A stretch of DNA of 64,000 bases from Paracoccus litorisediminis (GCF_009711205.1 NZ_WMIG01000014.1:39173-103172), one strand, 5' to 3'; positions 1 through 9,063 are shown, numbered from the stretch's first letter. The notes: generated from the sequence alone by a model not told the origin. Translations and numbers: made by a program.

Positions 1-6
1 CTGCGC

Positions 7-774
7 TCATAGGCCCGCGGGCAGAACCACCGGTTTACCATCCGGCAGGGTGGTACAATCGAAGCCGATGCCGAAGGTCTCGCGCAGGGGCTCGGGGGAC
101 AGCACCGTGCCGGGCGGACCGATGGCGACCAGTCGCCCCTCGCGCAGGGCCAGAACCTGATCGCAGACACGGGCGGCGATGGTCAGGTCATGCAGGATCA
201 TCACCACGCTTCGCGTCTCTCCCAACTGCCGCAGCAACCCGACCAGTTCGGCCTGATGCGGCAGGTCGAGGAAATTCAGCGGCTCATCAAGCAGGATCGT
301 GTCGCACTCCTGTGCAAGGACCAGCGCGATCCACGCCCTTTGCCGCTGCCCCCCCGACAGGCTGTCCACGGGCCGGGCGGCCAGATCGACCAGTCCCACG
401 GCCTGCAGCGCGCGATCGACCGCCGCACGATCCGTGGGGCCCATCGGCAAAAAGGGTCGCATCCACGGCGTCCGTCCGCGCGCCACAAGCTGGCGGACGG
501 TCAGACCGGGTGGGGCCGCCGCCGATTGCGGCAGCATCGCGATGCGACGTGCCCGGGCGCGCGGAGGCAGCGCGGCAATGTCCTGACCCTGATGGCGCAC
601 CAAACCGCGCTCGGGCGGCAAAAGCCCGGCCATGGCGCGCAGCATCGTGGTCTTGCCCGAACCATTCGCACCGATAATACCGGTGATCCCGCCTGCCGGC
701 AGCGTGAAATCCAGCCCATGCAGAACGGGCATTCCGCCCAGATGGATCGAAAGGTCGCGGATCTCGAAGGGCAT
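7..774 (-). CDS. Iron-siderophore ABC transporter ATPase (FecE/FhuC type)
   Basis: This cytoplasmic ATPase should power import of a ferric siderophore through the two permeases encoded just upstream on the same strand. The 255-residue protein has the full ABC set: Walker A GANGSGKT at 35-42, Q-loop around Q83, signature LSGGQ at 139-143, Walker B ILLDEP at 160-165 and the switch histidine in ILHD near 195. Length and the short linker between Walker A and the Q-loop fit the FecE/FhuC/BtuD group. It follows the permease gene by 15 bases and is the last gene of the operon visible here. The substrate (hydroxamate, catecholate or other) cannot be read from the ATPase. Confidence 0.93.
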   Translation of the reverse strand: MPFEIRDLSIHLGGMPVLHGLDFTLPAGGITGIIGANGSGKTTMLRAMAGLLPPERGLVRHQGQDIAALPPRARARRIAMLPQSAAAPPGLTVRQLVARGRTPWMRPFLPMGPTDRAAVDRALQAVGLVDLAARPVDSLSGGQRQRAWIALVLAQECDTILLDEPLNFLDLPHQAELVGLLRQLGETRSVVMILHDLTIAARVCDQVLALREGRLVAIGPPGTVLSPEPLRETFGIGFDCTTLPDGKPVVLPAGL

Positions 775-789
775 GTTCGTCCTTTCGTT

Positions 790-1734
790 TTAGCGCCGCG
801 CCATGCGGCGCACGGTCAGGATCAGCACCGGCGCACCGATGAGCGCGGTATATAACCCCGTCGGCAACAAAGCTGCCGGGGCCAATGCGCGGGCCAACAC
901 ATCGGCCAGCGTCACGAAAGCCGCCCCGGTCAGCATCGCCGCAAGGGGGCTGGGACGGCCGCCCGCAACCAGCCTGCCGACCGGCCCGGCGGCCAGCGCG
1001 ACGAAGCCCATCGGCCCGCAAAGCGCGACCGACCCGGCCGCGACAAGTGCCGCGATCAGACCAAGCCCCGCCCGCAGCAGCCCGACACGCAGGCCAAGCG
1101 CGCGCGCAAGGTCATCGCCCAGTTCCAGCCGGTCCAGCACCCGCCCCGCCAGCAGCAACGGTATCAGCAGCGGCGCTAGCCAGATGCCGCGCCGGACCTC
1201 GGCCCAGCCCGCAGCGTTCAGCGTGCCGCTGAGCCATGTCATGGCCATGCCCGCGCTGCTGTCGCCCATGCGCAGGATCAATGCCTCGGTTCCCGCAGCG
1301 GCAAAGATCGCTAGGGCCAGACCTTGCAGAACGACGGCGCGCGTCTCGATGCCGTGGCGGGGATGGGCGGCCAGCCAACCCAGCACCGCGACCGCTGCCA
1401 AGCCTCCGGCCCAGGCACCAAGGACCACTGGTGCACCCAGAAAAAGCGCCGCCACCGCGCCAAAGGCCGCAACCTGCGTTACGCCGATCACATCGGGTGA
1501 CGCCAGCGGGTTTCTCAGCAACGTCTGGAAGGTCAGGCCCGCCAGACCAAAGCCCGCCCCGGCAATCATGCCCACCAGCAGGCGCGGCAAACGCAGATTC
1601 CAGATCATGCGCCCCGCGCCTTCGGGGTCCATGAGCGCGTCGAAAAGCGCGATTGGCCCCAGCCAGACCCGCCCGGCGGAAAGCGAAAGGACAGCAAGGA
1701 CCAGCAGAAGCAGGAGCAGCCCGAGAAACCTCAT
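790..1734 (-). CDS. Iron-siderophore ABC transporter permease (FecD type)
   Basis: One of two FecCD-family inner-membrane permeases forming the import channel. The 314-residue product has about nine hydrophobic segments and the family landmarks LRLPRLLVGMIAGAGFGLAG near residues 40-60 and RNPLASPDVIGVTQ just after. The start ATG at 1734 overlaps the stop of the upstream permease gene (ATGA), which implies translational coupling and fixes this start; the same frame stays open far upstream, but that extension lies over the neighbouring gene. Its C-terminus ends 15 bases before the ATPase gene. Confidence 0.92.
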   Translation of the reverse strand: MRFLGLLLLLLVLAVLSLSAGRVWLGPIALFDALMDPEGAGRMIWNLRLPRLLVGMIAGAGFGLAGLTFQTLLRNPLASPDVIGVTQVAAFGAVAALFLGAPVVLGAWAGGLAAVAVLGWLAAHPRHGIETRAVVLQGLALAIFAAAGTEALILRMGDSSAGMAMTWLSGTLNAAGWAEVRRGIWLAPLLIPLLLAGRVLDRLELGDDLARALGLRVGLLRAGLGLIAALVAAGSVALCGPMGFVALAAGPVGRLVAGGRPSPLAAMLTGAAFVTLADVLARALAPAALLPTGLYTALIGAPVLILTVRRMARR

Positions 1735-2717
1735 GCGCCCTCGCGGATCATGCGGCGGATCAGGACCATGAAGACTGGCGCGCCCAGCATGGCCAGCATC
1801 AGGCCAAGCTGCAATTCCGAGGGCCGGACCAGCCAGCGCCCCAGCAGATCGGCAATGATGGCGAGCCCCGCGCCCAGCGGGCAGGCCAGCGCCACCTGCT
1901 GGGTCAGGCTGGCCTGCGGCAAGACGCGCCGCGCCAGATGCGGAGCGATCAGCCCGATGAAACCGACCGGCCCGGCGATGGCGACGCTTGCCCCCGCGCA
2001 AAGCGCGACGGCGGCAAGACCAAAGCCCATGACCCGCCCGACATTCAGGCCAAGGGCCTGCCCCATCTCGGCACCCAGCATCAGCGCCTCGATCTGACGC
2101 GCGACCAGCGCGGTGATCACGATGCCAAGACCTGCGACGGGCGCAAGAACCGCCAGCGCGGGCAGTTGCGCCATGGCGAGCGAGCCGACCATCCAGAAAC
2201 GGTAGGCGTTGCGCGCCTCGGGTTGGGTCAGGACGATCAGCGCGACAAGGGCCATGAACAGGCTCGACAGTGCCGCACCCGCCAGCGGCAGGCGCAGGGT
2301 ATTGTCGCCGCCCCCGGCCAGATAGCGCACCAGAACCGCCGCCAGCGCCGCACCCGCCAAAGCCAGCCCGGCGACGACGATTTGTGACAGCGCGCCCAGC
2401 CAGAACAGCCCCAGAACCACCGCCAGCGCCGCCCCGGCATTGACCCCGGTCAGGCCCGGATCGGCCAGGGGGTTGCGCGCCATGGCCTGCATCACCACCC
2501 CCGCCACGGCCAGCGCCGCGCCGATCACCAGAGCGGCCAGCACGCGGGGCAGACGCATGCCCATGATGATGCCCTGCGCCGGGTCCGTCGGGTCGAAATT
2601 CGTCAGCGCCGCCCAAAGAACGTTCGGCGGATAATCCTGCGCCCCAAGGCAAAGCGCAGCAAAGAGCCCGGCCAGAACGGCAAGCCAAAGCACAGTGAGG
2701 CGGGGCAGAAGTCGCAA
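1731..2717 (-). CDS. Iron-siderophore ABC transporter permease (FecC type)
   Basis: Second FecCD-family permease, with the landmarks MRLPRVLAALVIGAALAVAG and RNPLADPGLTGVN followed by repeated hydrophobic segments. I chose a TTG start at 2717 because ACGGAG lies six bases before it, the product (328 residues) then has normal family length, and the first membrane segment begins directly. The frame is open to another TTG at 2801, which would add 28 Arg-rich, unfamily-like residues and run over a dyad in the divergent promoter region. First gene of the permease-permease-ATPase operon. Confidence 0.88.
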   Translation of the reverse strand: MRLLPRLTVLWLAVLAGLFAALCLGAQDYPPNVLWAALTNFDPTDPAQGIIMGMRLPRVLAALVIGAALAVAGVVMQAMARNPLADPGLTGVNAGAALAVVLGLFWLGALSQIVVAGLALAGAALAAVLVRYLAGGGDNTLRLPLAGAALSSLFMALVALIVLTQPEARNAYRFWMVGSLAMAQLPALAVLAPVAGLGIVITALVARQIEALMLGAEMGQALGLNVGRVMGFGLAAVALCAGASVAIAGPVGFIGLIAPHLARRVLPQASLTQQVALACPLGAGLAIIADLLGRWLVRPSELQLGLMLAMLGAPVFMVLIRRMIREGA

Positions 2718-2795
2718 GGCGGGCTCCGTTGGGGAAATTCGCGACGGCTGGCGACGGGCTGGCCTTTCGCGCCTGATTGCAGGGCAGCGTGTCAG

Positions 2796-2812
2796 GGTCA
2801 AGCGGCTTGACC
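2796..2812. promoter_or_regulatory. Dyad in the divergent siderophore promoter region
   Basis: A perfect inverted repeat, GGTCAAG-CGG-CTTGACC, sits between the divergent permease operon and binding-protein gene. It has operator geometry (17 bp, 3-bp spacer) and is well placed to control both transcripts. It does not match the classic Fur, Irr or RirA consensus that I know, so the regulator is unknown. It could also be chance. Confidence 0.4.
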
Positions 2813-2876
2813 GGGCCTGTCGCAGCGGTTAGCCCCGAATGACCCAGCGCGGCGGCGCAAGGCAGCACCAGAACCG

Positions 2877-3857
2877 ATGGAAATGACCATGCCGCGCGCC
2901 CTTGCGATCCTTGCCAGCCTTGCCGCCCTTGCCTTGCCTGCAGCGGCCGAGGAAATCACCCTGCGCCACGGTTTCGGCGAGACCACGATCGACCCCGACA
3001 AGGTGCAGCGCATCGTCTCGGTCGGCTATCACGAGCAGGATTTCCTATACGCACTGGGGCTTGCGCCGGTGGGCGTGCATGACTGGTTCGGCGACCATCC
3101 CTATGCGACCGGCCCATGGGCCGAGGACGAGCGCAAGGCCGTCGGGGCCGAGCCCGAGGTGCAGAAAGGTTTCGAAATCGACGTGGAATGGGTCTGGGAA
3201 ATGCAACCCGACCTGATCCTTGCCACTTTCGCGCCAATGGATGCCGCGCTTTACGCGCAGCTTTCGCAAATCGCGCCGGTCTTGGGTCCACCCGCCGAAT
3301 ACCCACTATGGGGTGGGCCATGGGACGCCGAGTTGCGACTGATCGCGCAGGCGACCGGACGCGAGACCGAGGCCGAAGCCGTGATCGACCGCATCAGCGC
3401 CAAGGTCGACGCCGCCGTCACGGCGCATCCGCAGTTTCGCGGCCTGTCCGGTACGGCGGCCTATTTCCAGAACGGCCAGATCGTCGGCTATCGCAGCATG
3501 GACGGTGCGAACCGCCTGCTTGCAAGCTTCGGGATCAAGTCGCCCCCGGTCTTTGACGAGATGGTCGGCGGTTCGGATCGCTTCCAGATCAGTCCCGAAC
3601 GTTTCGATCTGTTTGATCTGGATGTGCTGTTCTGGTTGGTCGAGGCCCCTTCGCGCGCAGCGATCGAGGCCCTGCCCTCATGGCAGAATACACGCGCCGC
3701 GCGCGAAGGCCGCGCAATCTGGGCCAGTCCCCAGATGATGGGCGCGATGAGTTTCCAGTCACCATTGTCTATCGAATGGGCGCTGGAGCCTCTGACCCGG
3801 ATGCTTGCGGCAGCATCGGACGGCGATCCGGCGACATCGACGGAGCAGACGCCTTGA
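2877..3857 (+). CDS. Periplasmic iron-siderophore binding protein (FepB/FecB type)
   Basis: Substrate-binding protein for the divergent FecCDE-type importer. The 326-residue product opens with a Sec signal peptide (hydrophobic core ALAILASLAALALP, cleavage after AAA near residue 24). The peripla_BP_2 fold follows, with RIVSVGYHEQDFLYALGLAPVGV near residues 46-68 and MQPDLILA near 112-119. Three ATGs cluster at the start (2877, 2883 and 2889), so the exact start is uncertain by four residues. The C-terminal tail is Ser/Thr/Asp-rich. The divergent arrangement with permeases and the receptor gene directly downstream make one iron-uptake locus. Confidence 0.9.
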   Translation: MEMTMPRALAILASLAALALPAAAEEITLRHGFGETTIDPDKVQRIVSVGYHEQDFLYALGLAPVGVHDWFGDHPYATGPWAEDERKAVGAEPEVQKGFEIDVEWVWEMQPDLILATFAPMDAALYAQLSQIAPVLGPPAEYPLWGGPWDAELRLIAQATGRETEAEAVIDRISAKVDAAVTAHPQFRGLSGTAAYFQNGQIVGYRSMDGANRLLASFGIKSPPVFDEMVGGSDRFQISPERFDLFDLDVLFWLVEAPSRAAIEALPSWQNTRAAREGRAIWASPQMMGAMSFQSPLSIEWALEPLTRMLAAASDGDPATSTEQTP

Positions 3858-4010
3858 CTTGACCCGCGAAGGGTCACAGAAGCGTGAAAAACCAAGGCAG
3901 CGTCCCGACGCAACCCCGGCAGCAATCGGCGGATCCGCATCCGTCAGACGCAATCACCGCACTACCACGCCATATATGGGCGGGTGGAGCGAGAAAACGG
4001 CCGGACCATC

Positions 4011-6152
4011 ATGCCCCTTTTCCTGTCCTCCTCGGAATTTCCGCGGCCCCGCCTTGCGCTGCTGCTTTCTGCAACGGCGCTGACCGCGCTGCCTGCCTTC
4101 GCGCAGGAAAGCGTCACCCTGGACCCGGTCATATTGCAGGGCCAAGGCTCACCGATCTCGGGCGGTGTCGGATATACGGTCAGCACGACTTCGACCGGGC
4201 TGAAATCCGGCGCACCCCTGACCGAAGTGCCCATGACGGTCAACACCGTGACCGAGCAGGAACTGAAGGATCGCGACCCGGTCCAGATCGAGGACGCGCT
4301 GGCCTATATCCCCGGCATCGTCGCCTCGCCCTGGGGCATGGACGACCGTTTCGACCAATTCTCGATCCGCGGCTTCGATCTGGGCGTTTACGGACTTTTC
4401 CGCGACGGGCTGATCAACAAGGCGCAAAGCTTTTCCGGTTTCAAGGTCGATCCCTACATGATCCAGCGCATCGACGTGCTGAAGGGACCGGCATCGGTGC
4501 TTTACGGTTCGAACGATGCCGCGGGCATGGTCAACATGATCACCAAACGCCCGACCTTCGCCCATCTGGGCGAGGCGAAACTGTCCTATGGCTCGCATGA
4601 CACGGCGGAACTGGCGGTGGATTGGGGCGACGTGAATGCCGACAAGACCCTGTCCTGGCGTCTGACCGGGCTGACGCGCGACGGCGCGAATTCGATCAAG
4701 AACTCGGACGATGATCGCGATCTGCTGGCCTTCAGCACGACCTGGGCGCCAACGGATCAGACCTCGATCACCTTCCTTGCCCATTGGCAAAAAGACAACA
4801 TGATGCCCAACGTCATGGTCCCCGTCGCGGGCGAGGATTATGACACCTCGGGCGGAACGCTGCCTTCTGACTTCCTGAACACCCAGCATCCCTGGAACAA
4901 GTTCGAGACCGAACAGGCCAGCATTGGCTGGCAGGCCGAGCATGAGTTCAACGACAGTCTGAAGGTCCGGCAGAACTTCCGCTATGCCCGCCAGACGACG
5001 GATTACAACCACCTCTATTCCAGCGGTCTTGTCGCGGGTGCGCCCCTGCCCGACAGCCTGAACTACACCGCCTTCACCGTGGATGAGAAGGCGCGCTACT
5101 GGGCCTTGGACAACCAGCTGGAATATCGCGGGCGCATGGGCGATGCCGAACATGTCCTGACCTTTGGCGTCGATGTCAGCAAGCAGATCCGCGATGGCAG
5201 CATGGGTTATGCCGATCCGGGCTATGTCATTGCGCTTTCCGCGCTGAACTTCGACCAGCCGGTGACCGAGCCGGGCGCCTTCAACGACGCGCGCACCGAG
5301 GTCCTCGAAAAGGGCATCTACGCGCAGGATCACATCCGCTTCGGCAATGGCGTGACGGTGACGGCTGGTCTGCGCCGCTCGTGGGTCGAGAACGAGACGA
5401 AGGATCGCCTGTGGGGCATGGACTCGGCCCAGAAGGACAATGCTACCACCGGCATGCTGGGCGCGACCTGGGATCTGGGCAACGGCTTCGTGCCCTATGC
5501 CAGCTATGGCGAAAGCTTCACGGTCAATATTGGCCAGACCTTTGGCGGTGAGCAATACAAGCCGACCGAGGGCAAGCAGCTTGAGGTCGGGTTGCGCTAC
5601 CAGCCCGAAGGCACACAACTGCAACTGGCGGCGGCGCTCTACAATATCGAAAAGAGCAATGTCCTGACCTCGGACCCGGTCAATTCGGGCTTCCAGATCC
5701 AGACCGGAGAGGTCCGCCACCGCGGACTTGAACTTGAAGCGCGTGGTCAGGTGACCGAGGCGATCTCGCTGATCGCGGGCTACAGCTATATCGACGCGAA
5801 GGTGCTCAGCTCCGAGGACGGCGATCAGGGCAATGAGCCCGCGATGGTCCCCGAGCATTCCGCCTCGATTTGGGCTGAATATGACTTCAACGGTGCCGCC
5901 GAAGGCCTGAGCCTTGGTGGTGGCCTGCGCTATGTCGGCAAGACCTGGGCCGACAATGCCAATAGCCGCGAGGTCGATTCCTATGTCCTGGCCGACATGG
6001 CCGTGCATTACACTTGGGATGATTACTCGGTCGCGCTGAACGTCACCAACCTGTTCGACGAGGAATATTACGCGACCTGCAGCGCGGCGGGCTATGGCTG
6101 TGCGCAAGGCGAAGGCCGCGAAGCGACGCTGACCCTGTCGCGCGCCTTCTGA
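4011..6152 (+). CDS. TonB-dependent siderophore receptor
   Basis: Outer-membrane gated beta-barrel receptor of about 713 residues, likely the entry port for the siderophore carried by the adjacent ABC importer. A signal peptide ends ALPAFA near residue 28, followed by a plug domain with LTEVPMTVNTVTEQELKDRD, IEDALAYIPGIV and the FSIRGFDLG and LKGPASVLYGSNDAAGMVN signatures. The barrel ends with the canonical terminal Phe (SRAF). The frame is open to an ATG at 3984, but the ATG at 4011 leads straight into the signal peptide and is preferred. It lies in the same orientation as the binding-protein gene, 153 bases downstream. Confidence 0.92.
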   Translation: MPLFLSSSEFPRPRLALLLSATALTALPAFAQESVTLDPVILQGQGSPISGGVGYTVSTTSTGLKSGAPLTEVPMTVNTVTEQELKDRDPVQIEDALAYIPGIVASPWGMDDRFDQFSIRGFDLGVYGLFRDGLINKAQSFSGFKVDPYMIQRIDVLKGPASVLYGSNDAAGMVNMITKRPTFAHLGEAKLSYGSHDTAELAVDWGDVNADKTLSWRLTGLTRDGANSIKNSDDDRDLLAFSTTWAPTDQTSITFLAHWQKDNMMPNVMVPVAGEDYDTSGGTLPSDFLNTQHPWNKFETEQASIGWQAEHEFNDSLKVRQNFRYARQTTDYNHLYSSGLVAGAPLPDSLNYTAFTVDEKARYWALDNQLEYRGRMGDAEHVLTFGVDVSKQIRDGSMGYADPGYVIALSALNFDQPVTEPGAFNDARTEVLEKGIYAQDHIRFGNGVTVTAGLRRSWVENETKDRLWGMDSAQKDNATTGMLGATWDLGNGFVPYASYGESFTVNIGQTFGGEQYKPTEGKQLEVGLRYQPEGTQLQLAAALYNIEKSNVLTSDPVNSGFQIQTGEVRHRGLELEARGQVTEAISLIAGYSYIDAKVLSSEDGDQGNEPAMVPEHSASIWAEYDFNGAAEGLSLGGGLRYVGKTWADNANSREVDSYVLADMAVHYTWDDYSVALNVTNLFDEEYYATCSAAGYGCAQGEGREATLTLSRAF

Positions 6153-6164
6153 TCTACTATAACC

Positions 6165-6188
6165 GTGCGAGGGCTGGTGCCCTCGCAC
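6165..6188 (+). terminator. Hairpin after the siderophore receptor gene
   Basis: A perfect nine-base-pair stem (GTGCGAGGG / CCCTCGCAC) with a six-base loop lies 13 bases after the receptor stop codon. There is no strong T-run after it, so it may be a weak intrinsic terminator or an mRNA 3-prime stabilising hairpin. Confidence 0.6.
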
Positions 6189-6576
6189 AGTGACATCCCG
6201 TTTTGCAGCTCGCTCCGTTCAAGCGAAACCGAGGCAGATGCCATGTGAGTGAAACTCCGAGGCAGGCCCCCCTTTCGATAAATGAACAGTTCGCGGCACT
6301 ATCTGCGCCGATGCTGTGTCTGATGCTGGACAGTGAAAGCCGGCACGACCCCGCAGTAAACCGTGCCCTGACGGATCTGACCTTGGACAGGCATATGATG
6401 AACCCCAGAGCCCCATCGGTCAGAGAGAATGATCGGGCGGAAGTGGTGCGTCGAAGCGTCCCGCAGACGCTCGGTCGGCATCTTAACATGCAATTGCATG
6501 TTTTATCCCGCCATGTTAGGGCCGGTGGATAGCCACGAACCGCGTTCCAAGCCAATCAACCTACAGGAGATTGATA
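6189..6576. other. Intergenic region between the two TonB receptors
   Basis: About 390 bases without a gene I can support. Both strands hold open frames of 66-132 codons (for example plus 6203-6532), but none has a recognisable domain, signal peptide or convincing ribosome site. The region contains an 18-bp perfect palindrome at 6485-6502 and a good Shine-Dalgarno sequence (AGGAG, 6565-6569) for the following receptor. Confidence 0.5.
6485..6502. promoter_or_regulatory. 18-bp perfect palindrome upstream of second TonB receptor
   Basis: AACATGCAATTGCATGTT reads identically on both strands and ends 74 bases before the receptor start codon, a normal place for an operator. The TGCAATTGCA core resembles sites bound by MarR-family or Fur-superfamily (Mur-like) dimers. 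A MarR gene lies immediately past the receptor, making it one candidate; zinc or other metal control is another because the neighbouring GTPase gene carries a Zur-like dyad. Confidence 0.5.
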
Positions 6577-8550
6577 ATGGCGCGTGAACGCATTCCGATA
6601 ACCGTCTTGCTGCTGGCGACCTTGCCGATGCCCGCATTGGCGCAAAGCGAAACCTCTGAACAACAATCCACCGCGGGCGGTGCTATCGTTCTGGACCCGC
6701 TGATCATGCGGGCGCGTGACGATGACGGGAATGCTGCAGATCGCGGTACCAGCCAATATGTTGCGGATGCCGAGCTGGACCGGGCCCGCATGGGCGATCT
6801 CAAGGATCTGTTCGCGGGGATTGCATCGGTTTCCGTCGGCGGCGCGATCCCGGTGGCGCAGAAGATCTACGTCAACGGCGTGGACATGCTGAACCTTTCG
6901 GTCACCGTCGATGGCGTCCTGCAGAACAACCGCATCTTCCACCATGTGTCGGCCAATGCCTTCGATCCGGGATTGATGAAGTTCGTTCGCGTCGATGCCG
7001 GGGTCGCGGCCGCCGATGCCGGCCCGAACGCGATGGCCGGTGCCGTGGTGATGGAAACGGTCGATGCCGCCGACATTCTTGCCGATGACCAGAACATCGG
7101 TGGCAATGTCCGCCTGTCCTATGCCGACAGTGGCAAGACCTTTGGCCGCTCGGCCACGATCGCCGGACGCCACGACGGCCTTGAGTGGTTGGGCTATCTG
7201 AAGGCCGCGACGGGCGATGATTACGAAACCGGCGCCGGTGATACGGTCGCCGGCTCGGCGGCGGATCTGCAAAGCGGCCTGCTGAAGATGGCCTATGAGA
7301 CCGAAAGCGGGCACCGCGTCGAACTGTCCGGCCAGCGGATGCAGGACGATGCCCTGCGCCCCTATCGCGCGAATTTCGTCGGGGACGGCCGACCGTTCCC
7401 CCTGCGCCGCTATGACACGGATCGGCGTACCTACGCCCTGTCCTATGAAAACACCCAGGCCGATGGCATCTGGGACCCTCGTGCCGTCATCGGCTATTCC
7501 GAGGTGGATATCGGGGTGGACCAGCCGCTGGAACCCGAGATCGGAACAAGCCGGGGGTTGAACAAGACCCTGTCGGCAACGATCGAGAACCGATTCCAGC
7601 TTTCGGACAGCGACAGCGTGGTCGCGGGAATCGACTATTACGACCGCAAAAGCCGCTATCGCGACGCGGTCTCGGGCGACGTCACCGAAAGCGCGCAGAA
7701 TATCGGCATCTTTGCGCAGGCGCGACTTGAGCCCAGCGACAGGCTGTCGGTGTCGTTCGGCGCGCGCTGGGATCACCAGAATTTCACCGGCACGACCGGA
7801 TGGGAGGACAGTTTTTCGGGGTTCAGCGGCAATGCCTCGGTCTCATATGCCGTCACCGACGGGTTGAGGCTGCGTGGTGGCGTTTCCTCGGTCTTTGGCG
7901 GCGTGACGCTTGAGGACAACTTCATCTTCAATCCGGCATGGGATTACACCGGCCTCAAGGCGGCGCGCGCCGAGAATTATACGCTTGGCTTTGATTATGA
8001 GACCGGTGCCGTCCAGCTGGATGGCGAGCTGTTCCTGACAAAGATCAACGACGCGCGGGTCAGCACCTATAGCGCGAACTCCAATGCCGACGCGGAAAGC
8101 CGGGGCTTCAATCTGGGTCTGGGTTACGGCTGGGACAACGGCTTCTTGCGCGCCAGCTATTCTTACAGCAAGTTCGAGGTGAACGGGGCAGGCTCGGACA
8201 GCTACGCCGCCGTCGATCTGGGCACACCCCTGGGCGGCATCCTTGCGCTGGAGGCGCAGCACAATCCGGCTGGCAGCGCCTTCAGTTTCGGGGGCAGCAT
8301 CGAGGCGGCGCAGGCCTATGACGACACCAATATGGATGCCGATCAGAACATCCCCGGATATGGCGTCGTGAACCTGTTCACCGAATATGCCGCCCCTGCG
8401 GTCGAGGGGCTGGTGATCCGCGCCGAGGTCACCAACCTGTTCGACAAGGAATATGCCGATCGCGCGACCTATGGTCAGGACTATTCCAGCGTGACCCCGC
8501 TATATGAGCCGGGCCGCACCGTTTCGGTCGTCGCAACGATGAAGTTCTAG
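6577..8550 (+). CDS. TonB-dependent receptor
   Basis: Outer-membrane receptor of 657 residues. The ATG at 6577 follows AGGAG by seven bases, so I prefer it to the TTG at 6571. A signal peptide ends PALAQ near residue 22. The plug domain lacks the usual proline-rich TonB-box look but carries MGDLKDLFAGIASVSVGGAIPVAQ and the loop AADAGPNAMAGAVVMETVDA. The barrel ends in a terminal Phe (ATMKF). It is related to haem/metallophore-type receptors; the ligand is unknown. It is convergent with a MarR gene (2 bases between stops) and 1 kb from a zinc GTPase, so a zinc or other metal chelate is a plausible cargo, but this is inference. Confidence 0.88.
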   Translation: MARERIPITVLLLATLPMPALAQSETSEQQSTAGGAIVLDPLIMRARDDDGNAADRGTSQYVADAELDRARMGDLKDLFAGIASVSVGGAIPVAQKIYVNGVDMLNLSVTVDGVLQNNRIFHHVSANAFDPGLMKFVRVDAGVAAADAGPNAMAGAVVMETVDAADILADDQNIGGNVRLSYADSGKTFGRSATIAGRHDGLEWLGYLKAATGDDYETGAGDTVAGSAADLQSGLLKMAYETESGHRVELSGQRMQDDALRPYRANFVGDGRPFPLRRYDTDRRTYALSYENTQADGIWDPRAVIGYSEVDIGVDQPLEPEIGTSRGLNKTLSATIENRFQLSDSDSVVAGIDYYDRKSRYRDAVSGDVTESAQNIGIFAQARLEPSDRLSVSFGARWDHQNFTGTTGWEDSFSGFSGNASVSYAVTDGLRLRGGVSSVFGGVTLEDNFIFNPAWDYTGLKAARAENYTLGFDYETGAVQLDGELFLTKINDARVSTYSANSNADAESRGFNLGLGYGWDNGFLRASYSYSKFEVNGAGSDSYAAVDLGTPLGGILALEAQHNPAGSAFSFGGSIEAAQAYDDTNMDADQNIPGYGVVNLFTEYAAPAVEGLVIRAEVTNLFDKEYADRATYGQDYSSVTPLYEPGRTVSVVATMKF

Positions 8551-8552
8551 GC

Positions 8553-9032
8553 TCACCCGTAAAGCCGGTTGAGGTAGCGGACGAGGTCATAGGCCTCGTC
8601 CGTTGTCATATGTGGACCGATGGCGGCCTGGATGCGGGCGACATAGACCTGCCAGACGCGGTTCTGCAATCCGACCGACATCTCGGTCAGGTGCAGGTTC
8701 TGGCCGCGCCCAGCCCCCGGCACGGATTCGCGCCGGATCAGTCCCGCGCGCTCCATCCGCGCGACATGCCGGGACAGCGCATATTGCGGGATGGCAAGGC
8801 GATCCTGCAGGGACAACATCTGCACGCCGTTCTCGCCCGCCTGTTCGACAGCGTAAAGGATCTCGTACCAGATCGGATCGGGTATTCCCAACTCTCGCAG
8901 GCTCTTTTCGATCTCGGGCATCAGGCTGCGCTGGACACGCAGCAGACCAAAGAAGACACGGTTATAGGCGATACCCGGATCGTCATCGCCAAATTGCGGC
9001 TGGCCGGGGGCTGGCGTTTGGGTGGCAAGCAA
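8553..9032 (-). CDS. MarR-family winged-helix regulator
   Basis: A 159-residue DNA-binding protein. The wHTH region runs through IPDPIWYEILYAVEQAGE, LSLQDRLAIPQYALSRHVAR and MERAGLIRRESVPGAGRGQN, the last forming the beta-wing, with a C-terminal dimerisation helix. The start at 9032 is a TTG with a weak ribosome site; it is the first plausible start after a 25-bp dyad at 9039-9063 that may be its own operator. It is convergent with the TonB receptor gene. The inducer is unknown. Besides itself, it may control the receptor. Confidence 0.82.
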   Translation of the reverse strand: MLATQTPAPGQPQFGDDDPGIAYNRVFFGLLRVQRSLMPEIEKSLRELGIPDPIWYEILYAVEQAGENGVQMLSLQDRLAIPQYALSRHVARMERAGLIRRESVPGAGRGQNLHLTEMSVGLQNRVWQVYVARIQAAIGPHMTTDEAYDLVRYLNRLYG

Positions 9033-9038
9033 AGTGAA

Positions 9039-9063
9039 ATCCTGAACTGGTTGCGTTCAGGAT
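9039..9063. promoter_or_regulatory. Dyad at the marR start, possible autoregulatory operator
   Basis: ATCCTGAAC-N7-GTTCAGGAT is a perfect 9-bp inverted repeat with a 7-bp spacer located directly before the start codon of the MarR gene. The spacing fits a dimeric regulator and the position would block transcription or translation of the gene. The same arms were not seen upstream of the TonB receptor. Confidence 0.45.

Noticed and set aside
790..2868. A 692-codon minus-strand frame
   Set aside because: Only its last 314 codons (from 1734) are the FecD-type permease. The first part is a shadow of the FecC-type gene and has no conserved sequence.
4149..6188. A 679-codon minus-strand frame opposite the siderophore receptor
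   Set aside because: It mirrors a clear TonB receptor gene and shows no domain; long antisense frames are common in GC-rich DNA.
6203..6532. A 109-codon plus-strand frame between the two TonB receptors
   Set aside because: It contains the palindrome, has no ribosome site or recognisable domain, and competes with equally long minus-strand frames.
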